A stretch of 64,000 nucleotides of DNA from Fluviicola sp. XM-24bin1 (GTDB taxonomy: Bacteria > Bacteroidota > Bacteroidia > Flavobacteriales_D > Crocinitomicaceae), in contig QCWI01000004.1 in the NCBI GenBank assembly GCA_003149635.1, forward strand, positions 168,500 through 232,499. The letters are read 5' to 3'. The notes beneath the pieces are model-generated. The model worked only from the letters and a program-made list of their open reading frames with translations. It was not told the origin of the DNA and ran no database searches. This document shows, one piece after another, positions 26,389 to 36,780 of this stretch; the first letter of the stretch is position 1, and each line of letters starts with the position of its first letter. Made by a program: the position numbers and the translations under genes.

Positions 26389-27451
26389 ACGCATTTTATT
26401 CATAGCACCGTATCCTAATGCACAGGCGCCATCGCAGCGTTTTCGTTTTGAGCAATACATTCCCGCGTTGAAAGAAGCAGGATTTGAAATTGAAGTGAAT
26501 CCTTTTCTCAGCGCTAAAGACTGGGCTCCGTTGTACAAGGAAGGATCCTTTGCACGAAAAGGCTGGAGCATGGTTCGAAGCTTTATTCGACGCTGGGGAC
26601 TCATGACAAAGATTCGCCGGTTCGATTATATTTTCATTCATCGTGAAGCGTCCATGATCGGCCCTCCCGTTTTTGAATTTATCATCGCAAAGGTGCTTCG
26701 TAAAAAATACATCTACGATTTCGATGATGCCATCTGGCTCCCAAATTATAGTCAGAGCAACGCGAAATTTCATCGGCTGAAAGCATACGGCAAGGTGAAG
26801 AAGATCATTCGCTGGGCAGATTCTGTAGTGGTTGGAAATTCTTTTCTAGCAGAGTACGCGTCGAAATACAACGATAACGTGCAAATCATTCCTACAACCA
26901 TCGATCTTGAGAATGTTCACAATCTAGTCACGAAGCATCAAGAAGACGTAATTCGCATCGGTTGGACAGGATCGCATACAACCATGGAATATTTGCCATT
27001 ACTCGTTCCAACCTTAAAGGAATTGGAGCAAAATCATCCGATTAAATTTCGAGTAATTTCCAACCATCCACCTGAAATCGAACTGGATTGTCTGGAATAC
27101 GTTAAGTGGGATAAAGATTCCGAAATTGAAGATTTAGCGGCAATTCACATTGGTGTGATGCCGTTGAAAGATTCGATCTGGGCCAAAGGAAAATGCGGAT
27201 TCAAAGGCTTACAATACATGTCATTAGAAATTCCTTCTGTTATGTCGGCGGTCGGGGTAAATCCAGAAATCGTTGAGAATGGCGAAAATGGATTCCTGAT
27301 CGAAAAAGAGGAAGATTGGAGACACGTTTTACTCCAATTGATTCAAGACATCGAATTGAGAAAAAAGATCGGGAAAGCCGGACATCAAACTGTAAAAGAT
27401 CGCTATTCCGTAGCGGCGAACACGCCCAAATATTTAGCCTTATTTCAATGA
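26381..27451 (+). CDS. Glycosyltransferase (GT4-like)
   Basis: 356 aa from ATG 26381, overlapping the previous stop by 8 bp. The start 'RILFIAPYPNAQAPSQRFRF' and 'RKKYIYDFDDAIWLPNY' are typical of a Bacteroidota glycosyltransferase subgroup. The donor domain shows 'IRIGWTGSHTTMEYLPLLV' and 'CGFKGLQYMSLEIPSVMSAV'. The substrate is unknown. It is translationally coupled to rdgB by ATGA. Confidence 0.85.
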   Translation: MSKRILFIAPYPNAQAPSQRFRFEQYIPALKEAGFEIEVNPFLSAKDWAPLYKEGSFARKGWSMVRSFIRRWGLMTKIRRFDYIFIHREASMIGPPVFEFIIAKVLRKKYIYDFDDAIWLPNYSQSNAKFHRLKAYGKVKKIIRWADSVVVGNSFLAEYASKYNDNVQIIPTTIDLENVHNLVTKHQEDVIRIGWTGSHTTMEYLPLLVPTLKELEQNHPIKFRVISNHPPEIELDCLEYVKWDKDSEIEDLAAIHIGVMPLKDSIWAKGKCGFKGLQYMSLEIPSVMSAVGVNPEIVENGENGFLIEKEEDWRHVLLQLIQDIELRKKIGKAGHQTVKDRYSVAANTPKYLALFQ

Positions 27452-28029
27452 AATTAGTTTTTGCCACATCCAATTCGAACAAAGCGGCCGAAATCGCTCG
27501 TTTGTTACCTGCATCCATAGAAATCATGACGCTGAAGGATTTAGAAGTAACCGAAGATATACCAGAAACGGCAGAAACGTTGGAAGGCAATGCCCATTTG
27601 AAAGCACAATATGTTACCGAGAAATTCGGACTTCCTTGCTTCGCAGATGACACTGGACTGGAAATTTCTGCCCTCGAAAACCGCCCGGGAGTAAGATCAG
27701 CGCGTTATGCGGGAGAACATCGAAGCGATGAAGACAACATGCAAAAAGTACTTTCTGAATTGGAAGATAAAACAGATCGATCTGCACGTTTCCGAACGGT
27801 TATTGCTTTGCATTTACAGGAAGTGCAATTAGAATTCGAAGGTGTCGTTAACGGTGAAATCCTCCACAAAAAGCAAGGAACAGAAGGCTTTGGCTACGAT
27901 CCAATCTTTGCACCTGAAGGTCTTAAGACGTCATTTGCAGAAATGAGTATGGACGATAAAAATGCCATCAGCCACCGCGGACGTGCGATCAAAAAGTTGG
28001 TGGAATTTTTGAACCAAACTAACACTTAA
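27448..28029 (+). CDS. rdgB: dITP/XTP pyrophosphatase (RdgB/HAM1 family)
   Basis: 193 aa from ATG 27448. It hydrolyses non-canonical purine nucleoside triphosphates (dITP, XTP) to monophosphates, keeping them out of DNA. Motifs: 'KLVFATSNSNKAAEIARLL', 'TAETLEGNAHLKAQYV', 'PCFADDTGLEISALENRPGV' with the metal-binding Asp pair, 'TEGFGYDPIFAPEG' and 'ISHRGRAIKKL'. It is a housekeeping gene riding at the end of the polysaccharide operon through a 4-bp overlap. Confidence 0.95.
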   Translation: MKLVFATSNSNKAAEIARLLPASIEIMTLKDLEVTEDIPETAETLEGNAHLKAQYVTEKFGLPCFADDTGLEISALENRPGVRSARYAGEHRSDEDNMQKVLSELEDKTDRSARFRTVIALHLQEVQLEFEGVVNGEILHKKQGTEGFGYDPIFAPEGLKTSFAEMSMDDKNAISHRGRAIKKLVEFLNQTNT

Positions 28030-28267
28030 AACTGATCCGTGTTTTAACACCACAAAGGCAGAAAGAAGTTTTAAATACGCTCCCAATTACTATCAATCTG
28101 GAGGACTCAAGATTCTGACGTCACCAGAATCCCTTGCGTTCACCATTACAACCTAAAAACCCCAGCATTATTTGCGCCCTTGCGCCTTCGCGGTAAGCAT
28201 TCTATAACACACGACGCTCAATTGAAGCTTATTTTCTAAGAATGTTAAGAGATTGTTCGTAATTCAA
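28030..28267. other. Intergenic region with degenerate CCACAAAGGC-type repeats
   Basis: This is most of a 309-bp gap between rdgB and icd. Near 28048-28065 the plus strand reads ACCACAAAGGCAGAAAG. At 28171-28196 the minus strand reads TTACCGCGAAGGCGCAAGGG, a diverged inverted copy. The same word opens the ~84-nt elements at 41.4 and 62.8 kb. No coding potential was seen. Confidence 0.5.
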
Positions 28268-28299
28268 TTTGATTCTTCTTTAATGTTGCGGTATTTTTG
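28268..28299 (+). promoter_or_regulatory. icd promoter (TTTG-N20-TATTTTTG)
   Basis: TTTG at 28268-28271 and TATTTTTG at 28292-28299 are separated by 20 nt, matching the Bacteroidota sigma-A consensus. The -7 box is 39 nt before the icd ATG, allowing a ~30-nt leader. Confidence 0.75.
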
Positions 28300-28323
28300 C
28301 AACAACGAAACAACAAATTTTAA

Positions 28324-30555
<2,232 letters not shown>

Positions 30556-30578
30556 TTCGCGATAAAAACAAACACTTT

Positions 30579-30624
30579 GAAAGGTTTCTGTGAGTCCATC
30601 TTGCGGAAACCTTTCTTATTTTTA
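30579..30624 (+). terminator. icd terminator
   Basis: GAAAGGTTTC (30579-30588) pairs perfectly with GAAACCTTTC (30606-30615) across a 17-nt loop, followed by TTATTTTTA. It lies 24 bp after the icd stop. It also overlaps an in-frame upstream extension of the next gene, which argues against that extension being translated. Confidence 0.8.
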
Positions 30625-30639
30625 GACAAAACTTTTTTG

Positions 30640-31161
30640 ATGAGAGCTCTTATTCTTCTGTTCGCATTGATTTCATTCACTGGAAACGCTCAGGATTTCC
30701 CTCAAGATTGGGTAGGAACATTCAAAGGCGAAATGCTAATCGCCAATTTGGGACGCCCTACAGATACAATTCCAGTAGATTTCGAAATGCTGACGATCGA
30801 AGAAGATTCGATTTGGTCGTACAAAATGACTTTCTATCCTGAGAAATACGGAACGATCGTGAAGGACTATAAGATCGTGGTCAAATCAAAAGACGATAAG
30901 CAGAACTATCTTTTCGATGAGAACAACGGAATCGTGATGGAAATCACACTCATGGATGGGACTTTTTATGGGATGTACGAGGTCATGGATATGATTTACA
31001 TCTCGACCATGAAATACATGGATGGGAATATCTACTGCGATTTATTCGCCGCACCGATGGCCGATCCTATGGTAACGGGAACAGAAGGAGAAGATTCCAT
31101 AGAAGCGAAAAGTTATGCTCCATCGCTTCATCAAACTGCCTTGTTTATCCGACAGAAATGA
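30640..31161 (+). CDS. Small exported protein, unknown function
   Basis: 173 aa from ATG 30640, which opens a signal peptide (MRALILLFALISFTGNAQ). An upstream in-frame TTG (30577) would start within the icd terminator and was rejected. The mature part has 'FPQDWVGTFKGEMLIANLG' and alternating beta-strand pattern resembling a lipocalin-like or heme-binding barrel, but I cannot assign a family. It overlaps the DUF4403 lipoprotein by an ATGA and is probably co-transcribed with it. Confidence 0.75.
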   Translation: MRALILLFALISFTGNAQDFPQDWVGTFKGEMLIANLGRPTDTIPVDFEMLTIEEDSIWSYKMTFYPEKYGTIVKDYKIVVKSKDDKQNYLFDENNGIVMEITLMDGTFYGMYEVMDMIYISTMKYMDGNIYCDLFAAPMADPMVTGTEGEDSIEAKSYAPSLHQTALFIRQK

Positions 31162-32546
31162 GAAACTTCCTAATCACCGCAATTGGCGCCCTTATAGTAA
31201 GTTCTTGTGCAAGCGTAAAGCCGGAAGCACCCGATATTGAAGTCAACGAAAATCTTCAAATCCCGGAACAGCCTGTTTCTGTTGTACGAGTTCCTGTGAA
31301 AATCGATCTTGCTCCCTATTTCGCTGAGACAAATAAGGAAGTTCCTAAAGAATTTAAAGGTGGTGATCATCCTTGCGATGGCGTTGCCTACGATTATTAC
31401 TTCAAACGTAAACCGATCATTTTTGAAGGAAACGGTTCTTACCTGAATTACAGCGTAAAAGGTTCATACTGGATGAAAATGTCGTATTGTCCGCAATGTA
31501 TCAGCGTATTTGGAAGCACGCCAGAATGCATCAGTTCACGAGTGAAATTCTCGTGTGGCGTAGGCGAGTCGATGCGAAAAATGCGAGTGGCGTTCAAGTC
31601 CAAAATTGGTGTGGACAGTGAATACCGCCTTACCTCCGACACGAAGTTGAAAGAAGTTAAAGCCATCACTCCTTGCAAAGTGACCCTCTTTAATTTTGAC
31701 GCTACCGGAACATTGGAAAAAGAGGTCAAGAAAGCATTGAAGGCGGTTGAGAAAGACATTGATAAGGCGATTGAGGATATCGATTTACGCCCCGATATGG
31801 AAATCACCTGGGCTGCCATCGAAGCTCCAATTGATCTGGAAGGATACGGCTACATGTTCCTGAATCCGAAAAAGGTAGGGATGAGCAATATCCGTTACAA
31901 GGGCGACACCGCTTATTTGGACGCATACCTTCAGGCCTATCCAGAAGTTCGATTGGACACCGTCGGATTCCGACCGACTGAACTCCCTGATCTGTCCGAT
32001 TTCGCAGTGAAAGATGGCTTCGATGTAAAAATGGACATCACGGCTCAATACGATTCACTGAGCAACATTCTAACGCGTGACATCAAGGGAATGGAAACAG
32101 ATGTGAAAGGCAATAAAGTAATTTTTGGCGATGTTGAAATTCACGGCGCGGCGGATCATAGACTGCACATTAAAGTAGCATTTAGCGGAAAAAAGAAAGG
32201 AACGATCTACCTCACTGGAACCCCTTCATTCGATGCCAAGACACAACGCATTTCCTTCCCGGATTTGGAGTTTGATGTGAAGACTAAAAGTGCATTGATA
32301 AAAAGTGCCAAATGGCTTTTCGATAAGAAAATAACGAACATGCTTCGAGATGCCGCGAACATGGATCTGGCCAAATACCTAGAGGAATTCAAAGCAACCG
32401 TTGACGAAAGCCTGAACGGAGAAGTGGATACCGGAGTATTCATGAACGGTAACGTGGAAGACATCAAAATTGATTACATCTACCCACGTGAAGATGCCCT
32501 GTTTATTCGTATTTCCTCTGTCGGTACTTTGGGGATTAAAATGTAG
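31158..32546 (+). CDS. DUF4403-family lipoprotein
   Basis: 462 aa. The N-terminus is a lipoprotein signal with lipobox 'LIVSSCAS' (Cys near residue 17). The body resembles the DUF4403 family, which has a tandem tubular lipid-binding-like organisation. Segments include 'PVSVVRVPVKIDLAPYF', the cysteine-rich 'YCPQCISVFGSTPECISS' and 'VEIHGAADHRLHIKVAFSGK'. The protein is expected to be anchored in a periplasmic or outer-membrane leaflet. Function is unknown; lipid shuttling is a speculation from fold. Confidence 0.75.
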   Translation: MRNFLITAIGALIVSSCASVKPEAPDIEVNENLQIPEQPVSVVRVPVKIDLAPYFAETNKEVPKEFKGGDHPCDGVAYDYYFKRKPIIFEGNGSYLNYSVKGSYWMKMSYCPQCISVFGSTPECISSRVKFSCGVGESMRKMRVAFKSKIGVDSEYRLTSDTKLKEVKAITPCKVTLFNFDATGTLEKEVKKALKAVEKDIDKAIEDIDLRPDMEITWAAIEAPIDLEGYGYMFLNPKKVGMSNIRYKGDTAYLDAYLQAYPEVRLDTVGFRPTELPDLSDFAVKDGFDVKMDITAQYDSLSNILTRDIKGMETDVKGNKVIFGDVEIHGAADHRLHIKVAFSGKKKGTIYLTGTPSFDAKTQRISFPDLEFDVKTKSALIKSAKWLFDKKITNMLRDAANMDLAKYLEEFKATVDESLNGEVDTGVFMNGNVEDIKIDYIYPREDALFIRISSVGTLGIKM

Positions 32547-32556
32547 CTGGAATAAG

Positions 32557-32581
32557 GAATCATGAATGTTGAATCATGAAT
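32557..32581 (+). repeat. Short direct repeat GAATCATGAAT x2
   Basis: GAATCATGAAT occurs at 32557-32567 and 32571-32581 in the gap between the DUF4403 gene and the convergent globin gene. It resembles in composition the TATGAATTATGAATT stretch at the left end of the four-helix-bundle cassette. Confidence 0.5.
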
Positions 32582-32649
32582 AGCTCCGTGCTAATTTGAT
32601 CTTCGCGGACTGAGGCACTAGAAATCCATACTCACACTCCAACTCATCA

Positions 32650-33012
32650 CTAGCTATTTACCATATGTTGTGCTAATCTTGGAAAGCTACTATACAGCGC
32701 ATTCGCCAATTCTTCGTCTTCAAGATTCTGATTAATAGCACTTTTCATACACTTCAGCCACTCCTCCATCGCGGCCTGATCAATTCGATGTGGAAGGTGT
32801 CGCATTCGCATCCTCGGATGACCATAACTTTCTGAATATAAATGCGGTCCACCTAAAAATTGCGTTAAAAATTGATACTGTTTATAACGAATGAGTGATT
32901 TATCTGTTTGAAATAAATGCCCGATTAGTTCGTTCTCAAATACGTGATCGTAGAAGGTGTCTACGATCGCGCTTAATGTTTCCGGCCCAATTTTTGAATA
33001 TAGATTCTCCAT
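32650..33012 (-). CDS. Truncated haemoglobin, group II-like
   Basis: 120 aa, a normal length. Family features: 'LYSKIGPETLSAIVDTFYDH', 'YKQYQFLTQFLGGPHLYSES' and 'YGHPRMRMRHLPHRIDQAAM', in which the His of 'MRMRHLP' is the proximal heme ligand (F8). The Trp in 'MEEWLKCM' fits the conserved G8 Trp. Such proteins bind O2 or NO and often take part in NO detoxification or redox sensing. A 16-bp perfect palindrome lies 6 bp upstream of the start codon. Confidence 0.92.
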   Translation of the reverse strand: MENLYSKIGPETLSAIVDTFYDHVFENELIGHLFQTDKSLIRYKQYQFLTQFLGGPHLYSESYGHPRMRMRHLPHRIDQAAMEEWLKCMKSAINQNLEDEELANALYSSFPRLAQHMVNS

Positions 33013-33018
33013 GCCTTT

Positions 33019-33034
33019 ACTAAACTAGTTTAGT
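33019..33034. promoter_or_regulatory. 16-bp perfect palindrome, candidate operator
   Basis: ACTAAACTAGTTTAGT is a perfect palindrome between the divergent globin and OmpA genes, 6 bp from the globin ATG and 48 bp from the OmpA ATG. A related half-site (TAGTTTAAT) follows at 33051. Position over the expected globin transcription start suits a repressor. The regulator is not encoded nearby. Confidence 0.55.
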
Positions 33035-33059
33035 GAGGTGAAAGTACGATTAGTTTAAT

Positions 33060-33067
33060 TATATTTG
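33060..33067 (+). promoter_or_regulatory. -7 box for the OmpA-family gene
   Basis: TATATTTG, a perfect TAnnTTTG match, ends 15 nt before ATG 33083. No clear -33 TTG at 19-20 nt, which could mean activator dependence. Confidence 0.5.
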
Positions 33068-33082
33068 GCCCCAAGACTAGCT

Positions 33083-34252
33083 ATGGCAAAAGTAACCTTT
33101 CTCCTTATTTCTTTGCTTCTGTCGTGGTCCTCTTTTAGTCAACACAAGGTTGGCAAAGATGGTCATAACATGAACAGTTGCGACGGCGCTATCAATATAT
33201 TTGATAACGGCGAATTCCAGCTTGCCTTTAACGGTGGCAGCGACAAACTCATTGAATCATATCCCACCCTTTCAGAAATGAACCCTGATAACTTGTTGTG
33301 GTGCTCATATATTGCGCCAACAGCAGGAACATTGTCTTTCGATGCATGGGTAAACAAAGGATTCCTTCAAATGGTGGTATTCAAACCGGAATCGAAGGAT
33401 ATCTGTTTGGACGTACATCGCGGCATTGCGGAAATTCAACGTATGCTTGTTTCAAAAGACAACAAGATGGTTGGATTGAGCGGTGAAGTTGATAACAGCC
33501 ACTTGTACAAATACAAAATGTCCGCAGGTCAGAAGATCTATGTTGTTTTCGCGACGGATACAGACGCTAAGAAAAAGATGTTCTTGGACTGGACATTTGA
33601 AGAAGAAATAGTGGTAGTTGAAGAAAAGAAAGTCGTTGATGTTCGAGATGATGATTTCGCTCCTACGCTTTCATTTGCCGTGCGTGATGCTGAATCAGGA
33701 ACCCCACTTTCTGCAGCATTGATCATCGAAGGAAACAAGGACATTCAAGGAATGTATATCGGATCTGATTTCTTCTTTAATATTTCATCAACGAAAGACT
33801 TCAATCTGAGCTGTGACTTGGAGGGATATTTCCTCTACGACAGCATTATCGAAATTTCGGCATACGAAGACAAGTTCATTGAGATCTTCCTAGATCGCGT
33901 AGAGTCAGGAAAAAGTTTGCAGATTGAAGAAATTCAGTTTGTCCCAGGAACGAGCGAAATCCTCAAAAGTTCAGAACCCAAATTGCGCCGATTGAAAGAT
34001 TTCCTCGCTTTGAACTCAACCTTAGAAATAGAAATTCAGGGACACGTTTTCGCCATGGGTGACAATAGTTTCGCCGGTCAAAAGATTTCTGAAGCAAGAG
34101 CAAAGCGTGTGATGCGCTATCTAATCGACAACGGTATTGACAAAGATCGATTATCAGCGGTTGGATATGGAAATACCCGTCCTGTCTATGCAAATCCATT
34201 AAGAACTTATCAAGAGCAGGCGAATCGCCGTGTGGAGATCTTGGTGAAGTAG
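33083..34252 (+). CDS. OmpA-family outer-membrane/peptidoglycan-binding protein
   Basis: 389 aa from ATG 33083; an in-frame TTG at 33065 is inside the -7 box. Signal peptide MAKVTFLLISLLLSWSSFSQ. Residues 20-190 form a beta-rich domain of unknown type with 'NSCDGAINIFDNGEFQLAFN'. The middle is a carboxypeptidase-regulatory-like segment ('FAVRDAESGTPLSAALIIEG'). The C-terminal OmpA domain is clear: 'IQFVPGTSEILKSSEPKL', 'IEIQGHVFAMGDNSFAGQ', 'SEARAKRVMRYLIDNGID', 'VGYGNTRPVYANP' and 'QANRRVEILV'. It probably tethers the outer membrane to peptidoglycan. Confidence 0.88.
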   Translation: MAKVTFLLISLLLSWSSFSQHKVGKDGHNMNSCDGAINIFDNGEFQLAFNGGSDKLIESYPTLSEMNPDNLLWCSYIAPTAGTLSFDAWVNKGFLQMVVFKPESKDICLDVHRGIAEIQRMLVSKDNKMVGLSGEVDNSHLYKYKMSAGQKIYVVFATDTDAKKKMFLDWTFEEEIVVVEEKKVVDVRDDDFAPTLSFAVRDAESGTPLSAALIIEGNKDIQGMYIGSDFFFNISSTKDFNLSCDLEGYFLYDSIIEISAYEDKFIEIFLDRVESGKSLQIEEIQFVPGTSEILKSSEPKLRRLKDFLALNSTLEIEIQGHVFAMGDNSFAGQKISEARAKRVMRYLIDNGIDKDRLSAVGYGNTRPVYANPLRTYQEQANRRVEILVK

Positions 34253-34276
34253 ATTTAAGAAGAAAGACTGAAAGAA

Positions 34277-34308
34277 AAAAGACACTAGACTCTAGAGCCT
34301 AGTCTTTT
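34277..34308. terminator. Bidirectional terminator after the OmpA gene
   Basis: AAAAGACACTAG...CTAGTCTTTT forms a near-palindrome centred on CTCTAGAG, with A-run and T-run at its ends. It lies 25 bp after the OmpA stop. Confidence 0.7.
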
Positions 34309-34384
34309 CCCTTATAGGTCAATTGATTTTTTCGATGCAAGTCCTCAATTCCTAGCATTTCACTTCTTATCAATTTTATGGCAT

Positions 34385-34422
34385 AAAAAAAGCCGGCACT
34401 TCGAGAACCTCAGTGACCGGCT
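34385..34422 (-). terminator. frr terminator with repeated stem sequence
   Basis: AGCCGG at 34391-34396 pairs with CCGGCT at 34417-34422; inside, ACT/AGT and GAG/CTC pair around AAC. On the minus strand the stem is followed by a T-run (34385-34390). The core 34393-34420 is identical over 28 nt to 43656-43683. Confidence 0.85.
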
Positions 34423-34448
34423 ATTACTTTTTATATACTCGTAACGAA

Positions 34449-35012
34449 TTAAATCGTCATGATGTCTTTTTCTTTCAATTCGAACAACTCTTCAATCTTT
34501 TTCGTGAAAGAGTCTGTAATCGTCTGTACTTGCCCTTCAGCGTCTTTCTGCATGTCTTCGGACAATCCGTCGTCTTTCAATCCTTTGATCATGTCTAGGG
34601 CATCTTTTCGGTGCGAACGGATACTCACTTTGGCATTCTCTGCTGCTGCTTTCGCATGTTTCACCAAATCACGACGACGCTCTTCTGTAAGTGGCGGAAT
34701 GGAAATGATCAACATTTCTCCGTTGTCTTGAGGCGCAAATCCAAGGTTCGCATTCACAATCCCTTTCATTAATTCCCCCAGCATATCTTTTTCCCATGGT
34801 TGCACCGTTAACGTACGCGCGTCCATCACACCAATATTGGCAACCTGCTGAATGGGCGTGGGAGATCCGTAGTAATCCACCATTACGCTTTGCAACATTG
34901 CAGGAGCTGCTTTTCCGGCTCGAATCTTAGTCAATTCAGCTTCGAAATGTTCGATCGATTTCTCATTTGACGATTTGAACTCGTCGTAAACCATGTTTAA
35001 TTCCTCAGTCAT
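34449..35012 (-). CDS. frr: Ribosome recycling factor
   Basis: 187 aa, the expected length. It splits post-termination ribosomes together with EF-G. Signature regions: 'FEAELTKIRAGKAAPAML', 'VDYYGSPTPIQQVANI', 'NLGFAPQDNGEMLIISIPPL', 'TEERRRDLVKHAKAAAENAK' and 'VSIRSHRKDALDMIKGLKDD'. It lies 6 bp downstream of pyrH, a common pairing, and is followed by a strong terminator. Confidence 0.97.
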   Translation of the reverse strand: MTEELNMVYDEFKSSNEKSIEHFEAELTKIRAGKAAPAMLQSVMVDYYGSPTPIQQVANIGVMDARTLTVQPWEKDMLGELMKGIVNANLGFAPQDNGEMLIISIPPLTEERRRDLVKHAKAAAENAKVSIRSHRKDALDMIKGLKDDGLSEDMQKDAEGQVQTITDSFTKKIEELFELKEKDIMTI

Positions 35013-35018
35013 AGCGTT

Positions 35019-35726
35019 TTAATTTCTTACAATCGTTCCCACTTGCTCTCCTTCCAAAACCTTTTCCAAGTTCCCCGGAGTGTCCATGTCGAACACGATT
35101 ATTGGTAAGTTATTTTCTTTACACAAAGTAAAGGCGGTCATGTCCATCACTTTCAATCCTTTCCCGTAGGCGTCATCAAAACTGATGGTATCGTATTTCG
35201 TTGCAGTAGGGTCTTTCTCCGGATCAGCCGTGTAAATTCCATCTACACGTGTTCCTTTCAAAATAACTTCTGCATTGATCTCAATTGCTCGTAACGAAGC
35301 CGCCGAATCCGTTGTAAAGTATGGATTTCCGGTTCCTGCTCCAAAAATCACCACACGTCCTTGTTCTAAGTGACGCACCGCTTTTCTTCGAATAAAAGGC
35401 TCTGAAATTTCTCGCATCTCAATGGCTGATTGAAGTCGTGTCTGAACGCCTACTGATTCCAACGCTGCCTGCAACGCCATCGAATTTATCATTGTTGCCA
35501 ACATCCCCATGTAATCTCCATGCGTACGGTCCATTCCGCCTTCTTCTGCCTGAACTCCACGGAAGATATTTCCTCCTCCGATGACAATTGCAACCTCTAC
35601 TCCAGATTCCGAAATTGCCTTGATTTGAGTGGCGTACGACGCCAAACGATTGTTATCAATTCCGAAAGCCTTATCGCCCATGAGTGATTCTCCACTGAGC
35701 TTTAAAAGGATGCGTTTGTACTTCAT
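35019..35726 (-). CDS. pyrH: UMP kinase
   Basis: 235 aa from ATG 35726; an in-frame ATG three codons upstream (35735) is possible, but homologues begin [13 protein letters not shown]. It phosphorylates UMP to UDP and belongs to the amino-acid-kinase fold. Motifs: '[12 protein letters not shown]', '[20 protein letters not shown]', '[20 protein letters not shown]', '[20 protein letters not shown]' and '[17 protein letters not shown]'. First gene of the pyrH-frr operon. Confidence 0.96.
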   Translation of the reverse strand: MKYKRILLKLSGESLMGDKAFGIDNNRLASYATQIKAISESGVEVAIVIGGGNIFRGVQAEEGGMDRTHGDYMGMLATMINSMALQAALESVGVQTRLQSAIEMREISEPFIRRKAVRHLEQGRVVIFGAGTGNPYFTTDSAASLRAIEINAEVILKGTRVDGIYTADPEKDPTATKYDTISFDDAYGKGLKVMDMTAFTLCKENNLPIIVFDMDTPGNLEKVLEGEQVGTIVRN

Positions 35727-35747
35727 TTTGTGCATTTAGAAACCGAG

Positions 35748-35755
35748 CAAATATA
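35748..35755 (-). promoter_or_regulatory. -7 box for pyrH-frr
   Basis: Minus strand reads TATATTTG, a perfect match, ending 21 nt before the pyrH start. The nearest upstream TTG is only 12 nt away, shorter than the usual 19. Confidence 0.5.
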
Positions 35756-35889
35756 GCGAAATTGGTACAACGTTTTAGTGCCCGCATTCTACTTTCATCC
35801 ACCAATTTTCAACAATGCAAAATCGTCCTCATTCCAGAAGCCAATCGAGGACAAACGGTTAGTCACTGGATCACAGTCAATTATCAACT

Positions 35890-36780
35890 TTATTCTCGAA
35901 TGAACTCCAGTACACGATCCATATAATTGAAATATCCAATTTTGATCGGCACCTGACCGTGATTCGAATCTTCTACTCGAATGGCTGTTTTTTCCGTCCC
36001 TCCATGATTCGCATAAATCAATTCTCCGTTATCAATGGAAATGTAGTCGTCCTCAATACCGTGCATCCATAAGAGCGGAGCAGTAACTTCTTTGATCTTT
36101 TCAGAATTTGGAAATTCCAATGTCGTCACAAATCCGGCGTTCATGCCAAGAGTGGAACTGTTTACCAAATTCTGCACAGTTGCCAGAGGTGCTTCAATCA
36201 TAATCTTGGCAAAAGGAAAATCAGTTCGATAGGCCGCGCGATCAATCGTTGGAATTGCTCCCAAACTAAATCCGTAGCAGAATGTTCTAGAAGGATCAGC
36301 ACCTTGCTGAACTAACCAATTGATGGCAGCATCCGCGTCTTCGTAGAGACCTTGCTCGGTAGGTTTCCCTTGCGACATTCCGTATCCTCTATAATCAATG
36401 GTAAAAACACCGTAATTGTATTTCCCGCCGAGGTTCGCTAAGAGTGAAGTTCGATCCCAATAAGCATCCATATGCTTGGATTGCCCATGGAAATAAAGGA
36501 TAATAGTATCCGTCGCAATGGAACTCATATCTCCCATGTAAATTCCGTAAATCGTATGCGTTTCATCGTTCATAGCATCATAGGATGGCATGGTAACCAA
36601 TTGATAATTTGGAGCTGTTACGACGAGACTATCCGGAATATCGATTTCCTGGCTACCATCGTAATTCTCAAATTGGTATTCTTCCAATTGTTCGGCAGGG
36701 AAAGCCAAACTATCTAACGTTAATTTCTTGCAAGACACGAAGAAGCTCGCAAGAATCATCATTCCAATAACACTTCTCAT
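35890..36780 (-). CDS. Alpha/beta-hydrolase lipoprotein
   Basis: 296 aa. Lipoprotein signal with lipobox 'ASFFVSCKK' (Cys near residue 17). The alpha/beta-hydrolase core shows the oxyanion region 'ILYFHGQSKHMDAYWD', 'VFTIDYRGYGMSQGKPTEQG', the nucleophile elbow 'FCYGFSLGAIP' (GFSLG), the acid 'LWMHGIEDDYISI' and a C-terminal His in 'DSNHGQVPIK'. It resembles BEM46/FrsA-like serine hydrolases; the substrate is unknown. It overlaps the upstream lipoprotein gene by 4 bp. Confidence 0.85.
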   Translation of the reverse strand: MRSVIGMMILASFFVSCKKLTLDSLAFPAEQLEEYQFENYDGSQEIDIPDSLVVTAPNYQLVTMPSYDAMNDETHTIYGIYMGDMSSIATDTIILYFHGQSKHMDAYWDRTSLLANLGGKYNYGVFTIDYRGYGMSQGKPTEQGLYEDADAAINWLVQQGADPSRTFCYGFSLGAIPTIDRAAYRTDFPFAKIMIEAPLATVQNLVNSSTLGMNAGFVTTLEFPNSEKIKEVTAPLLWMHGIEDDYISIDNGELIYANHGGTEKTAIRVEDSNHGQVPIKIGYFNYMDRVLEFIRE

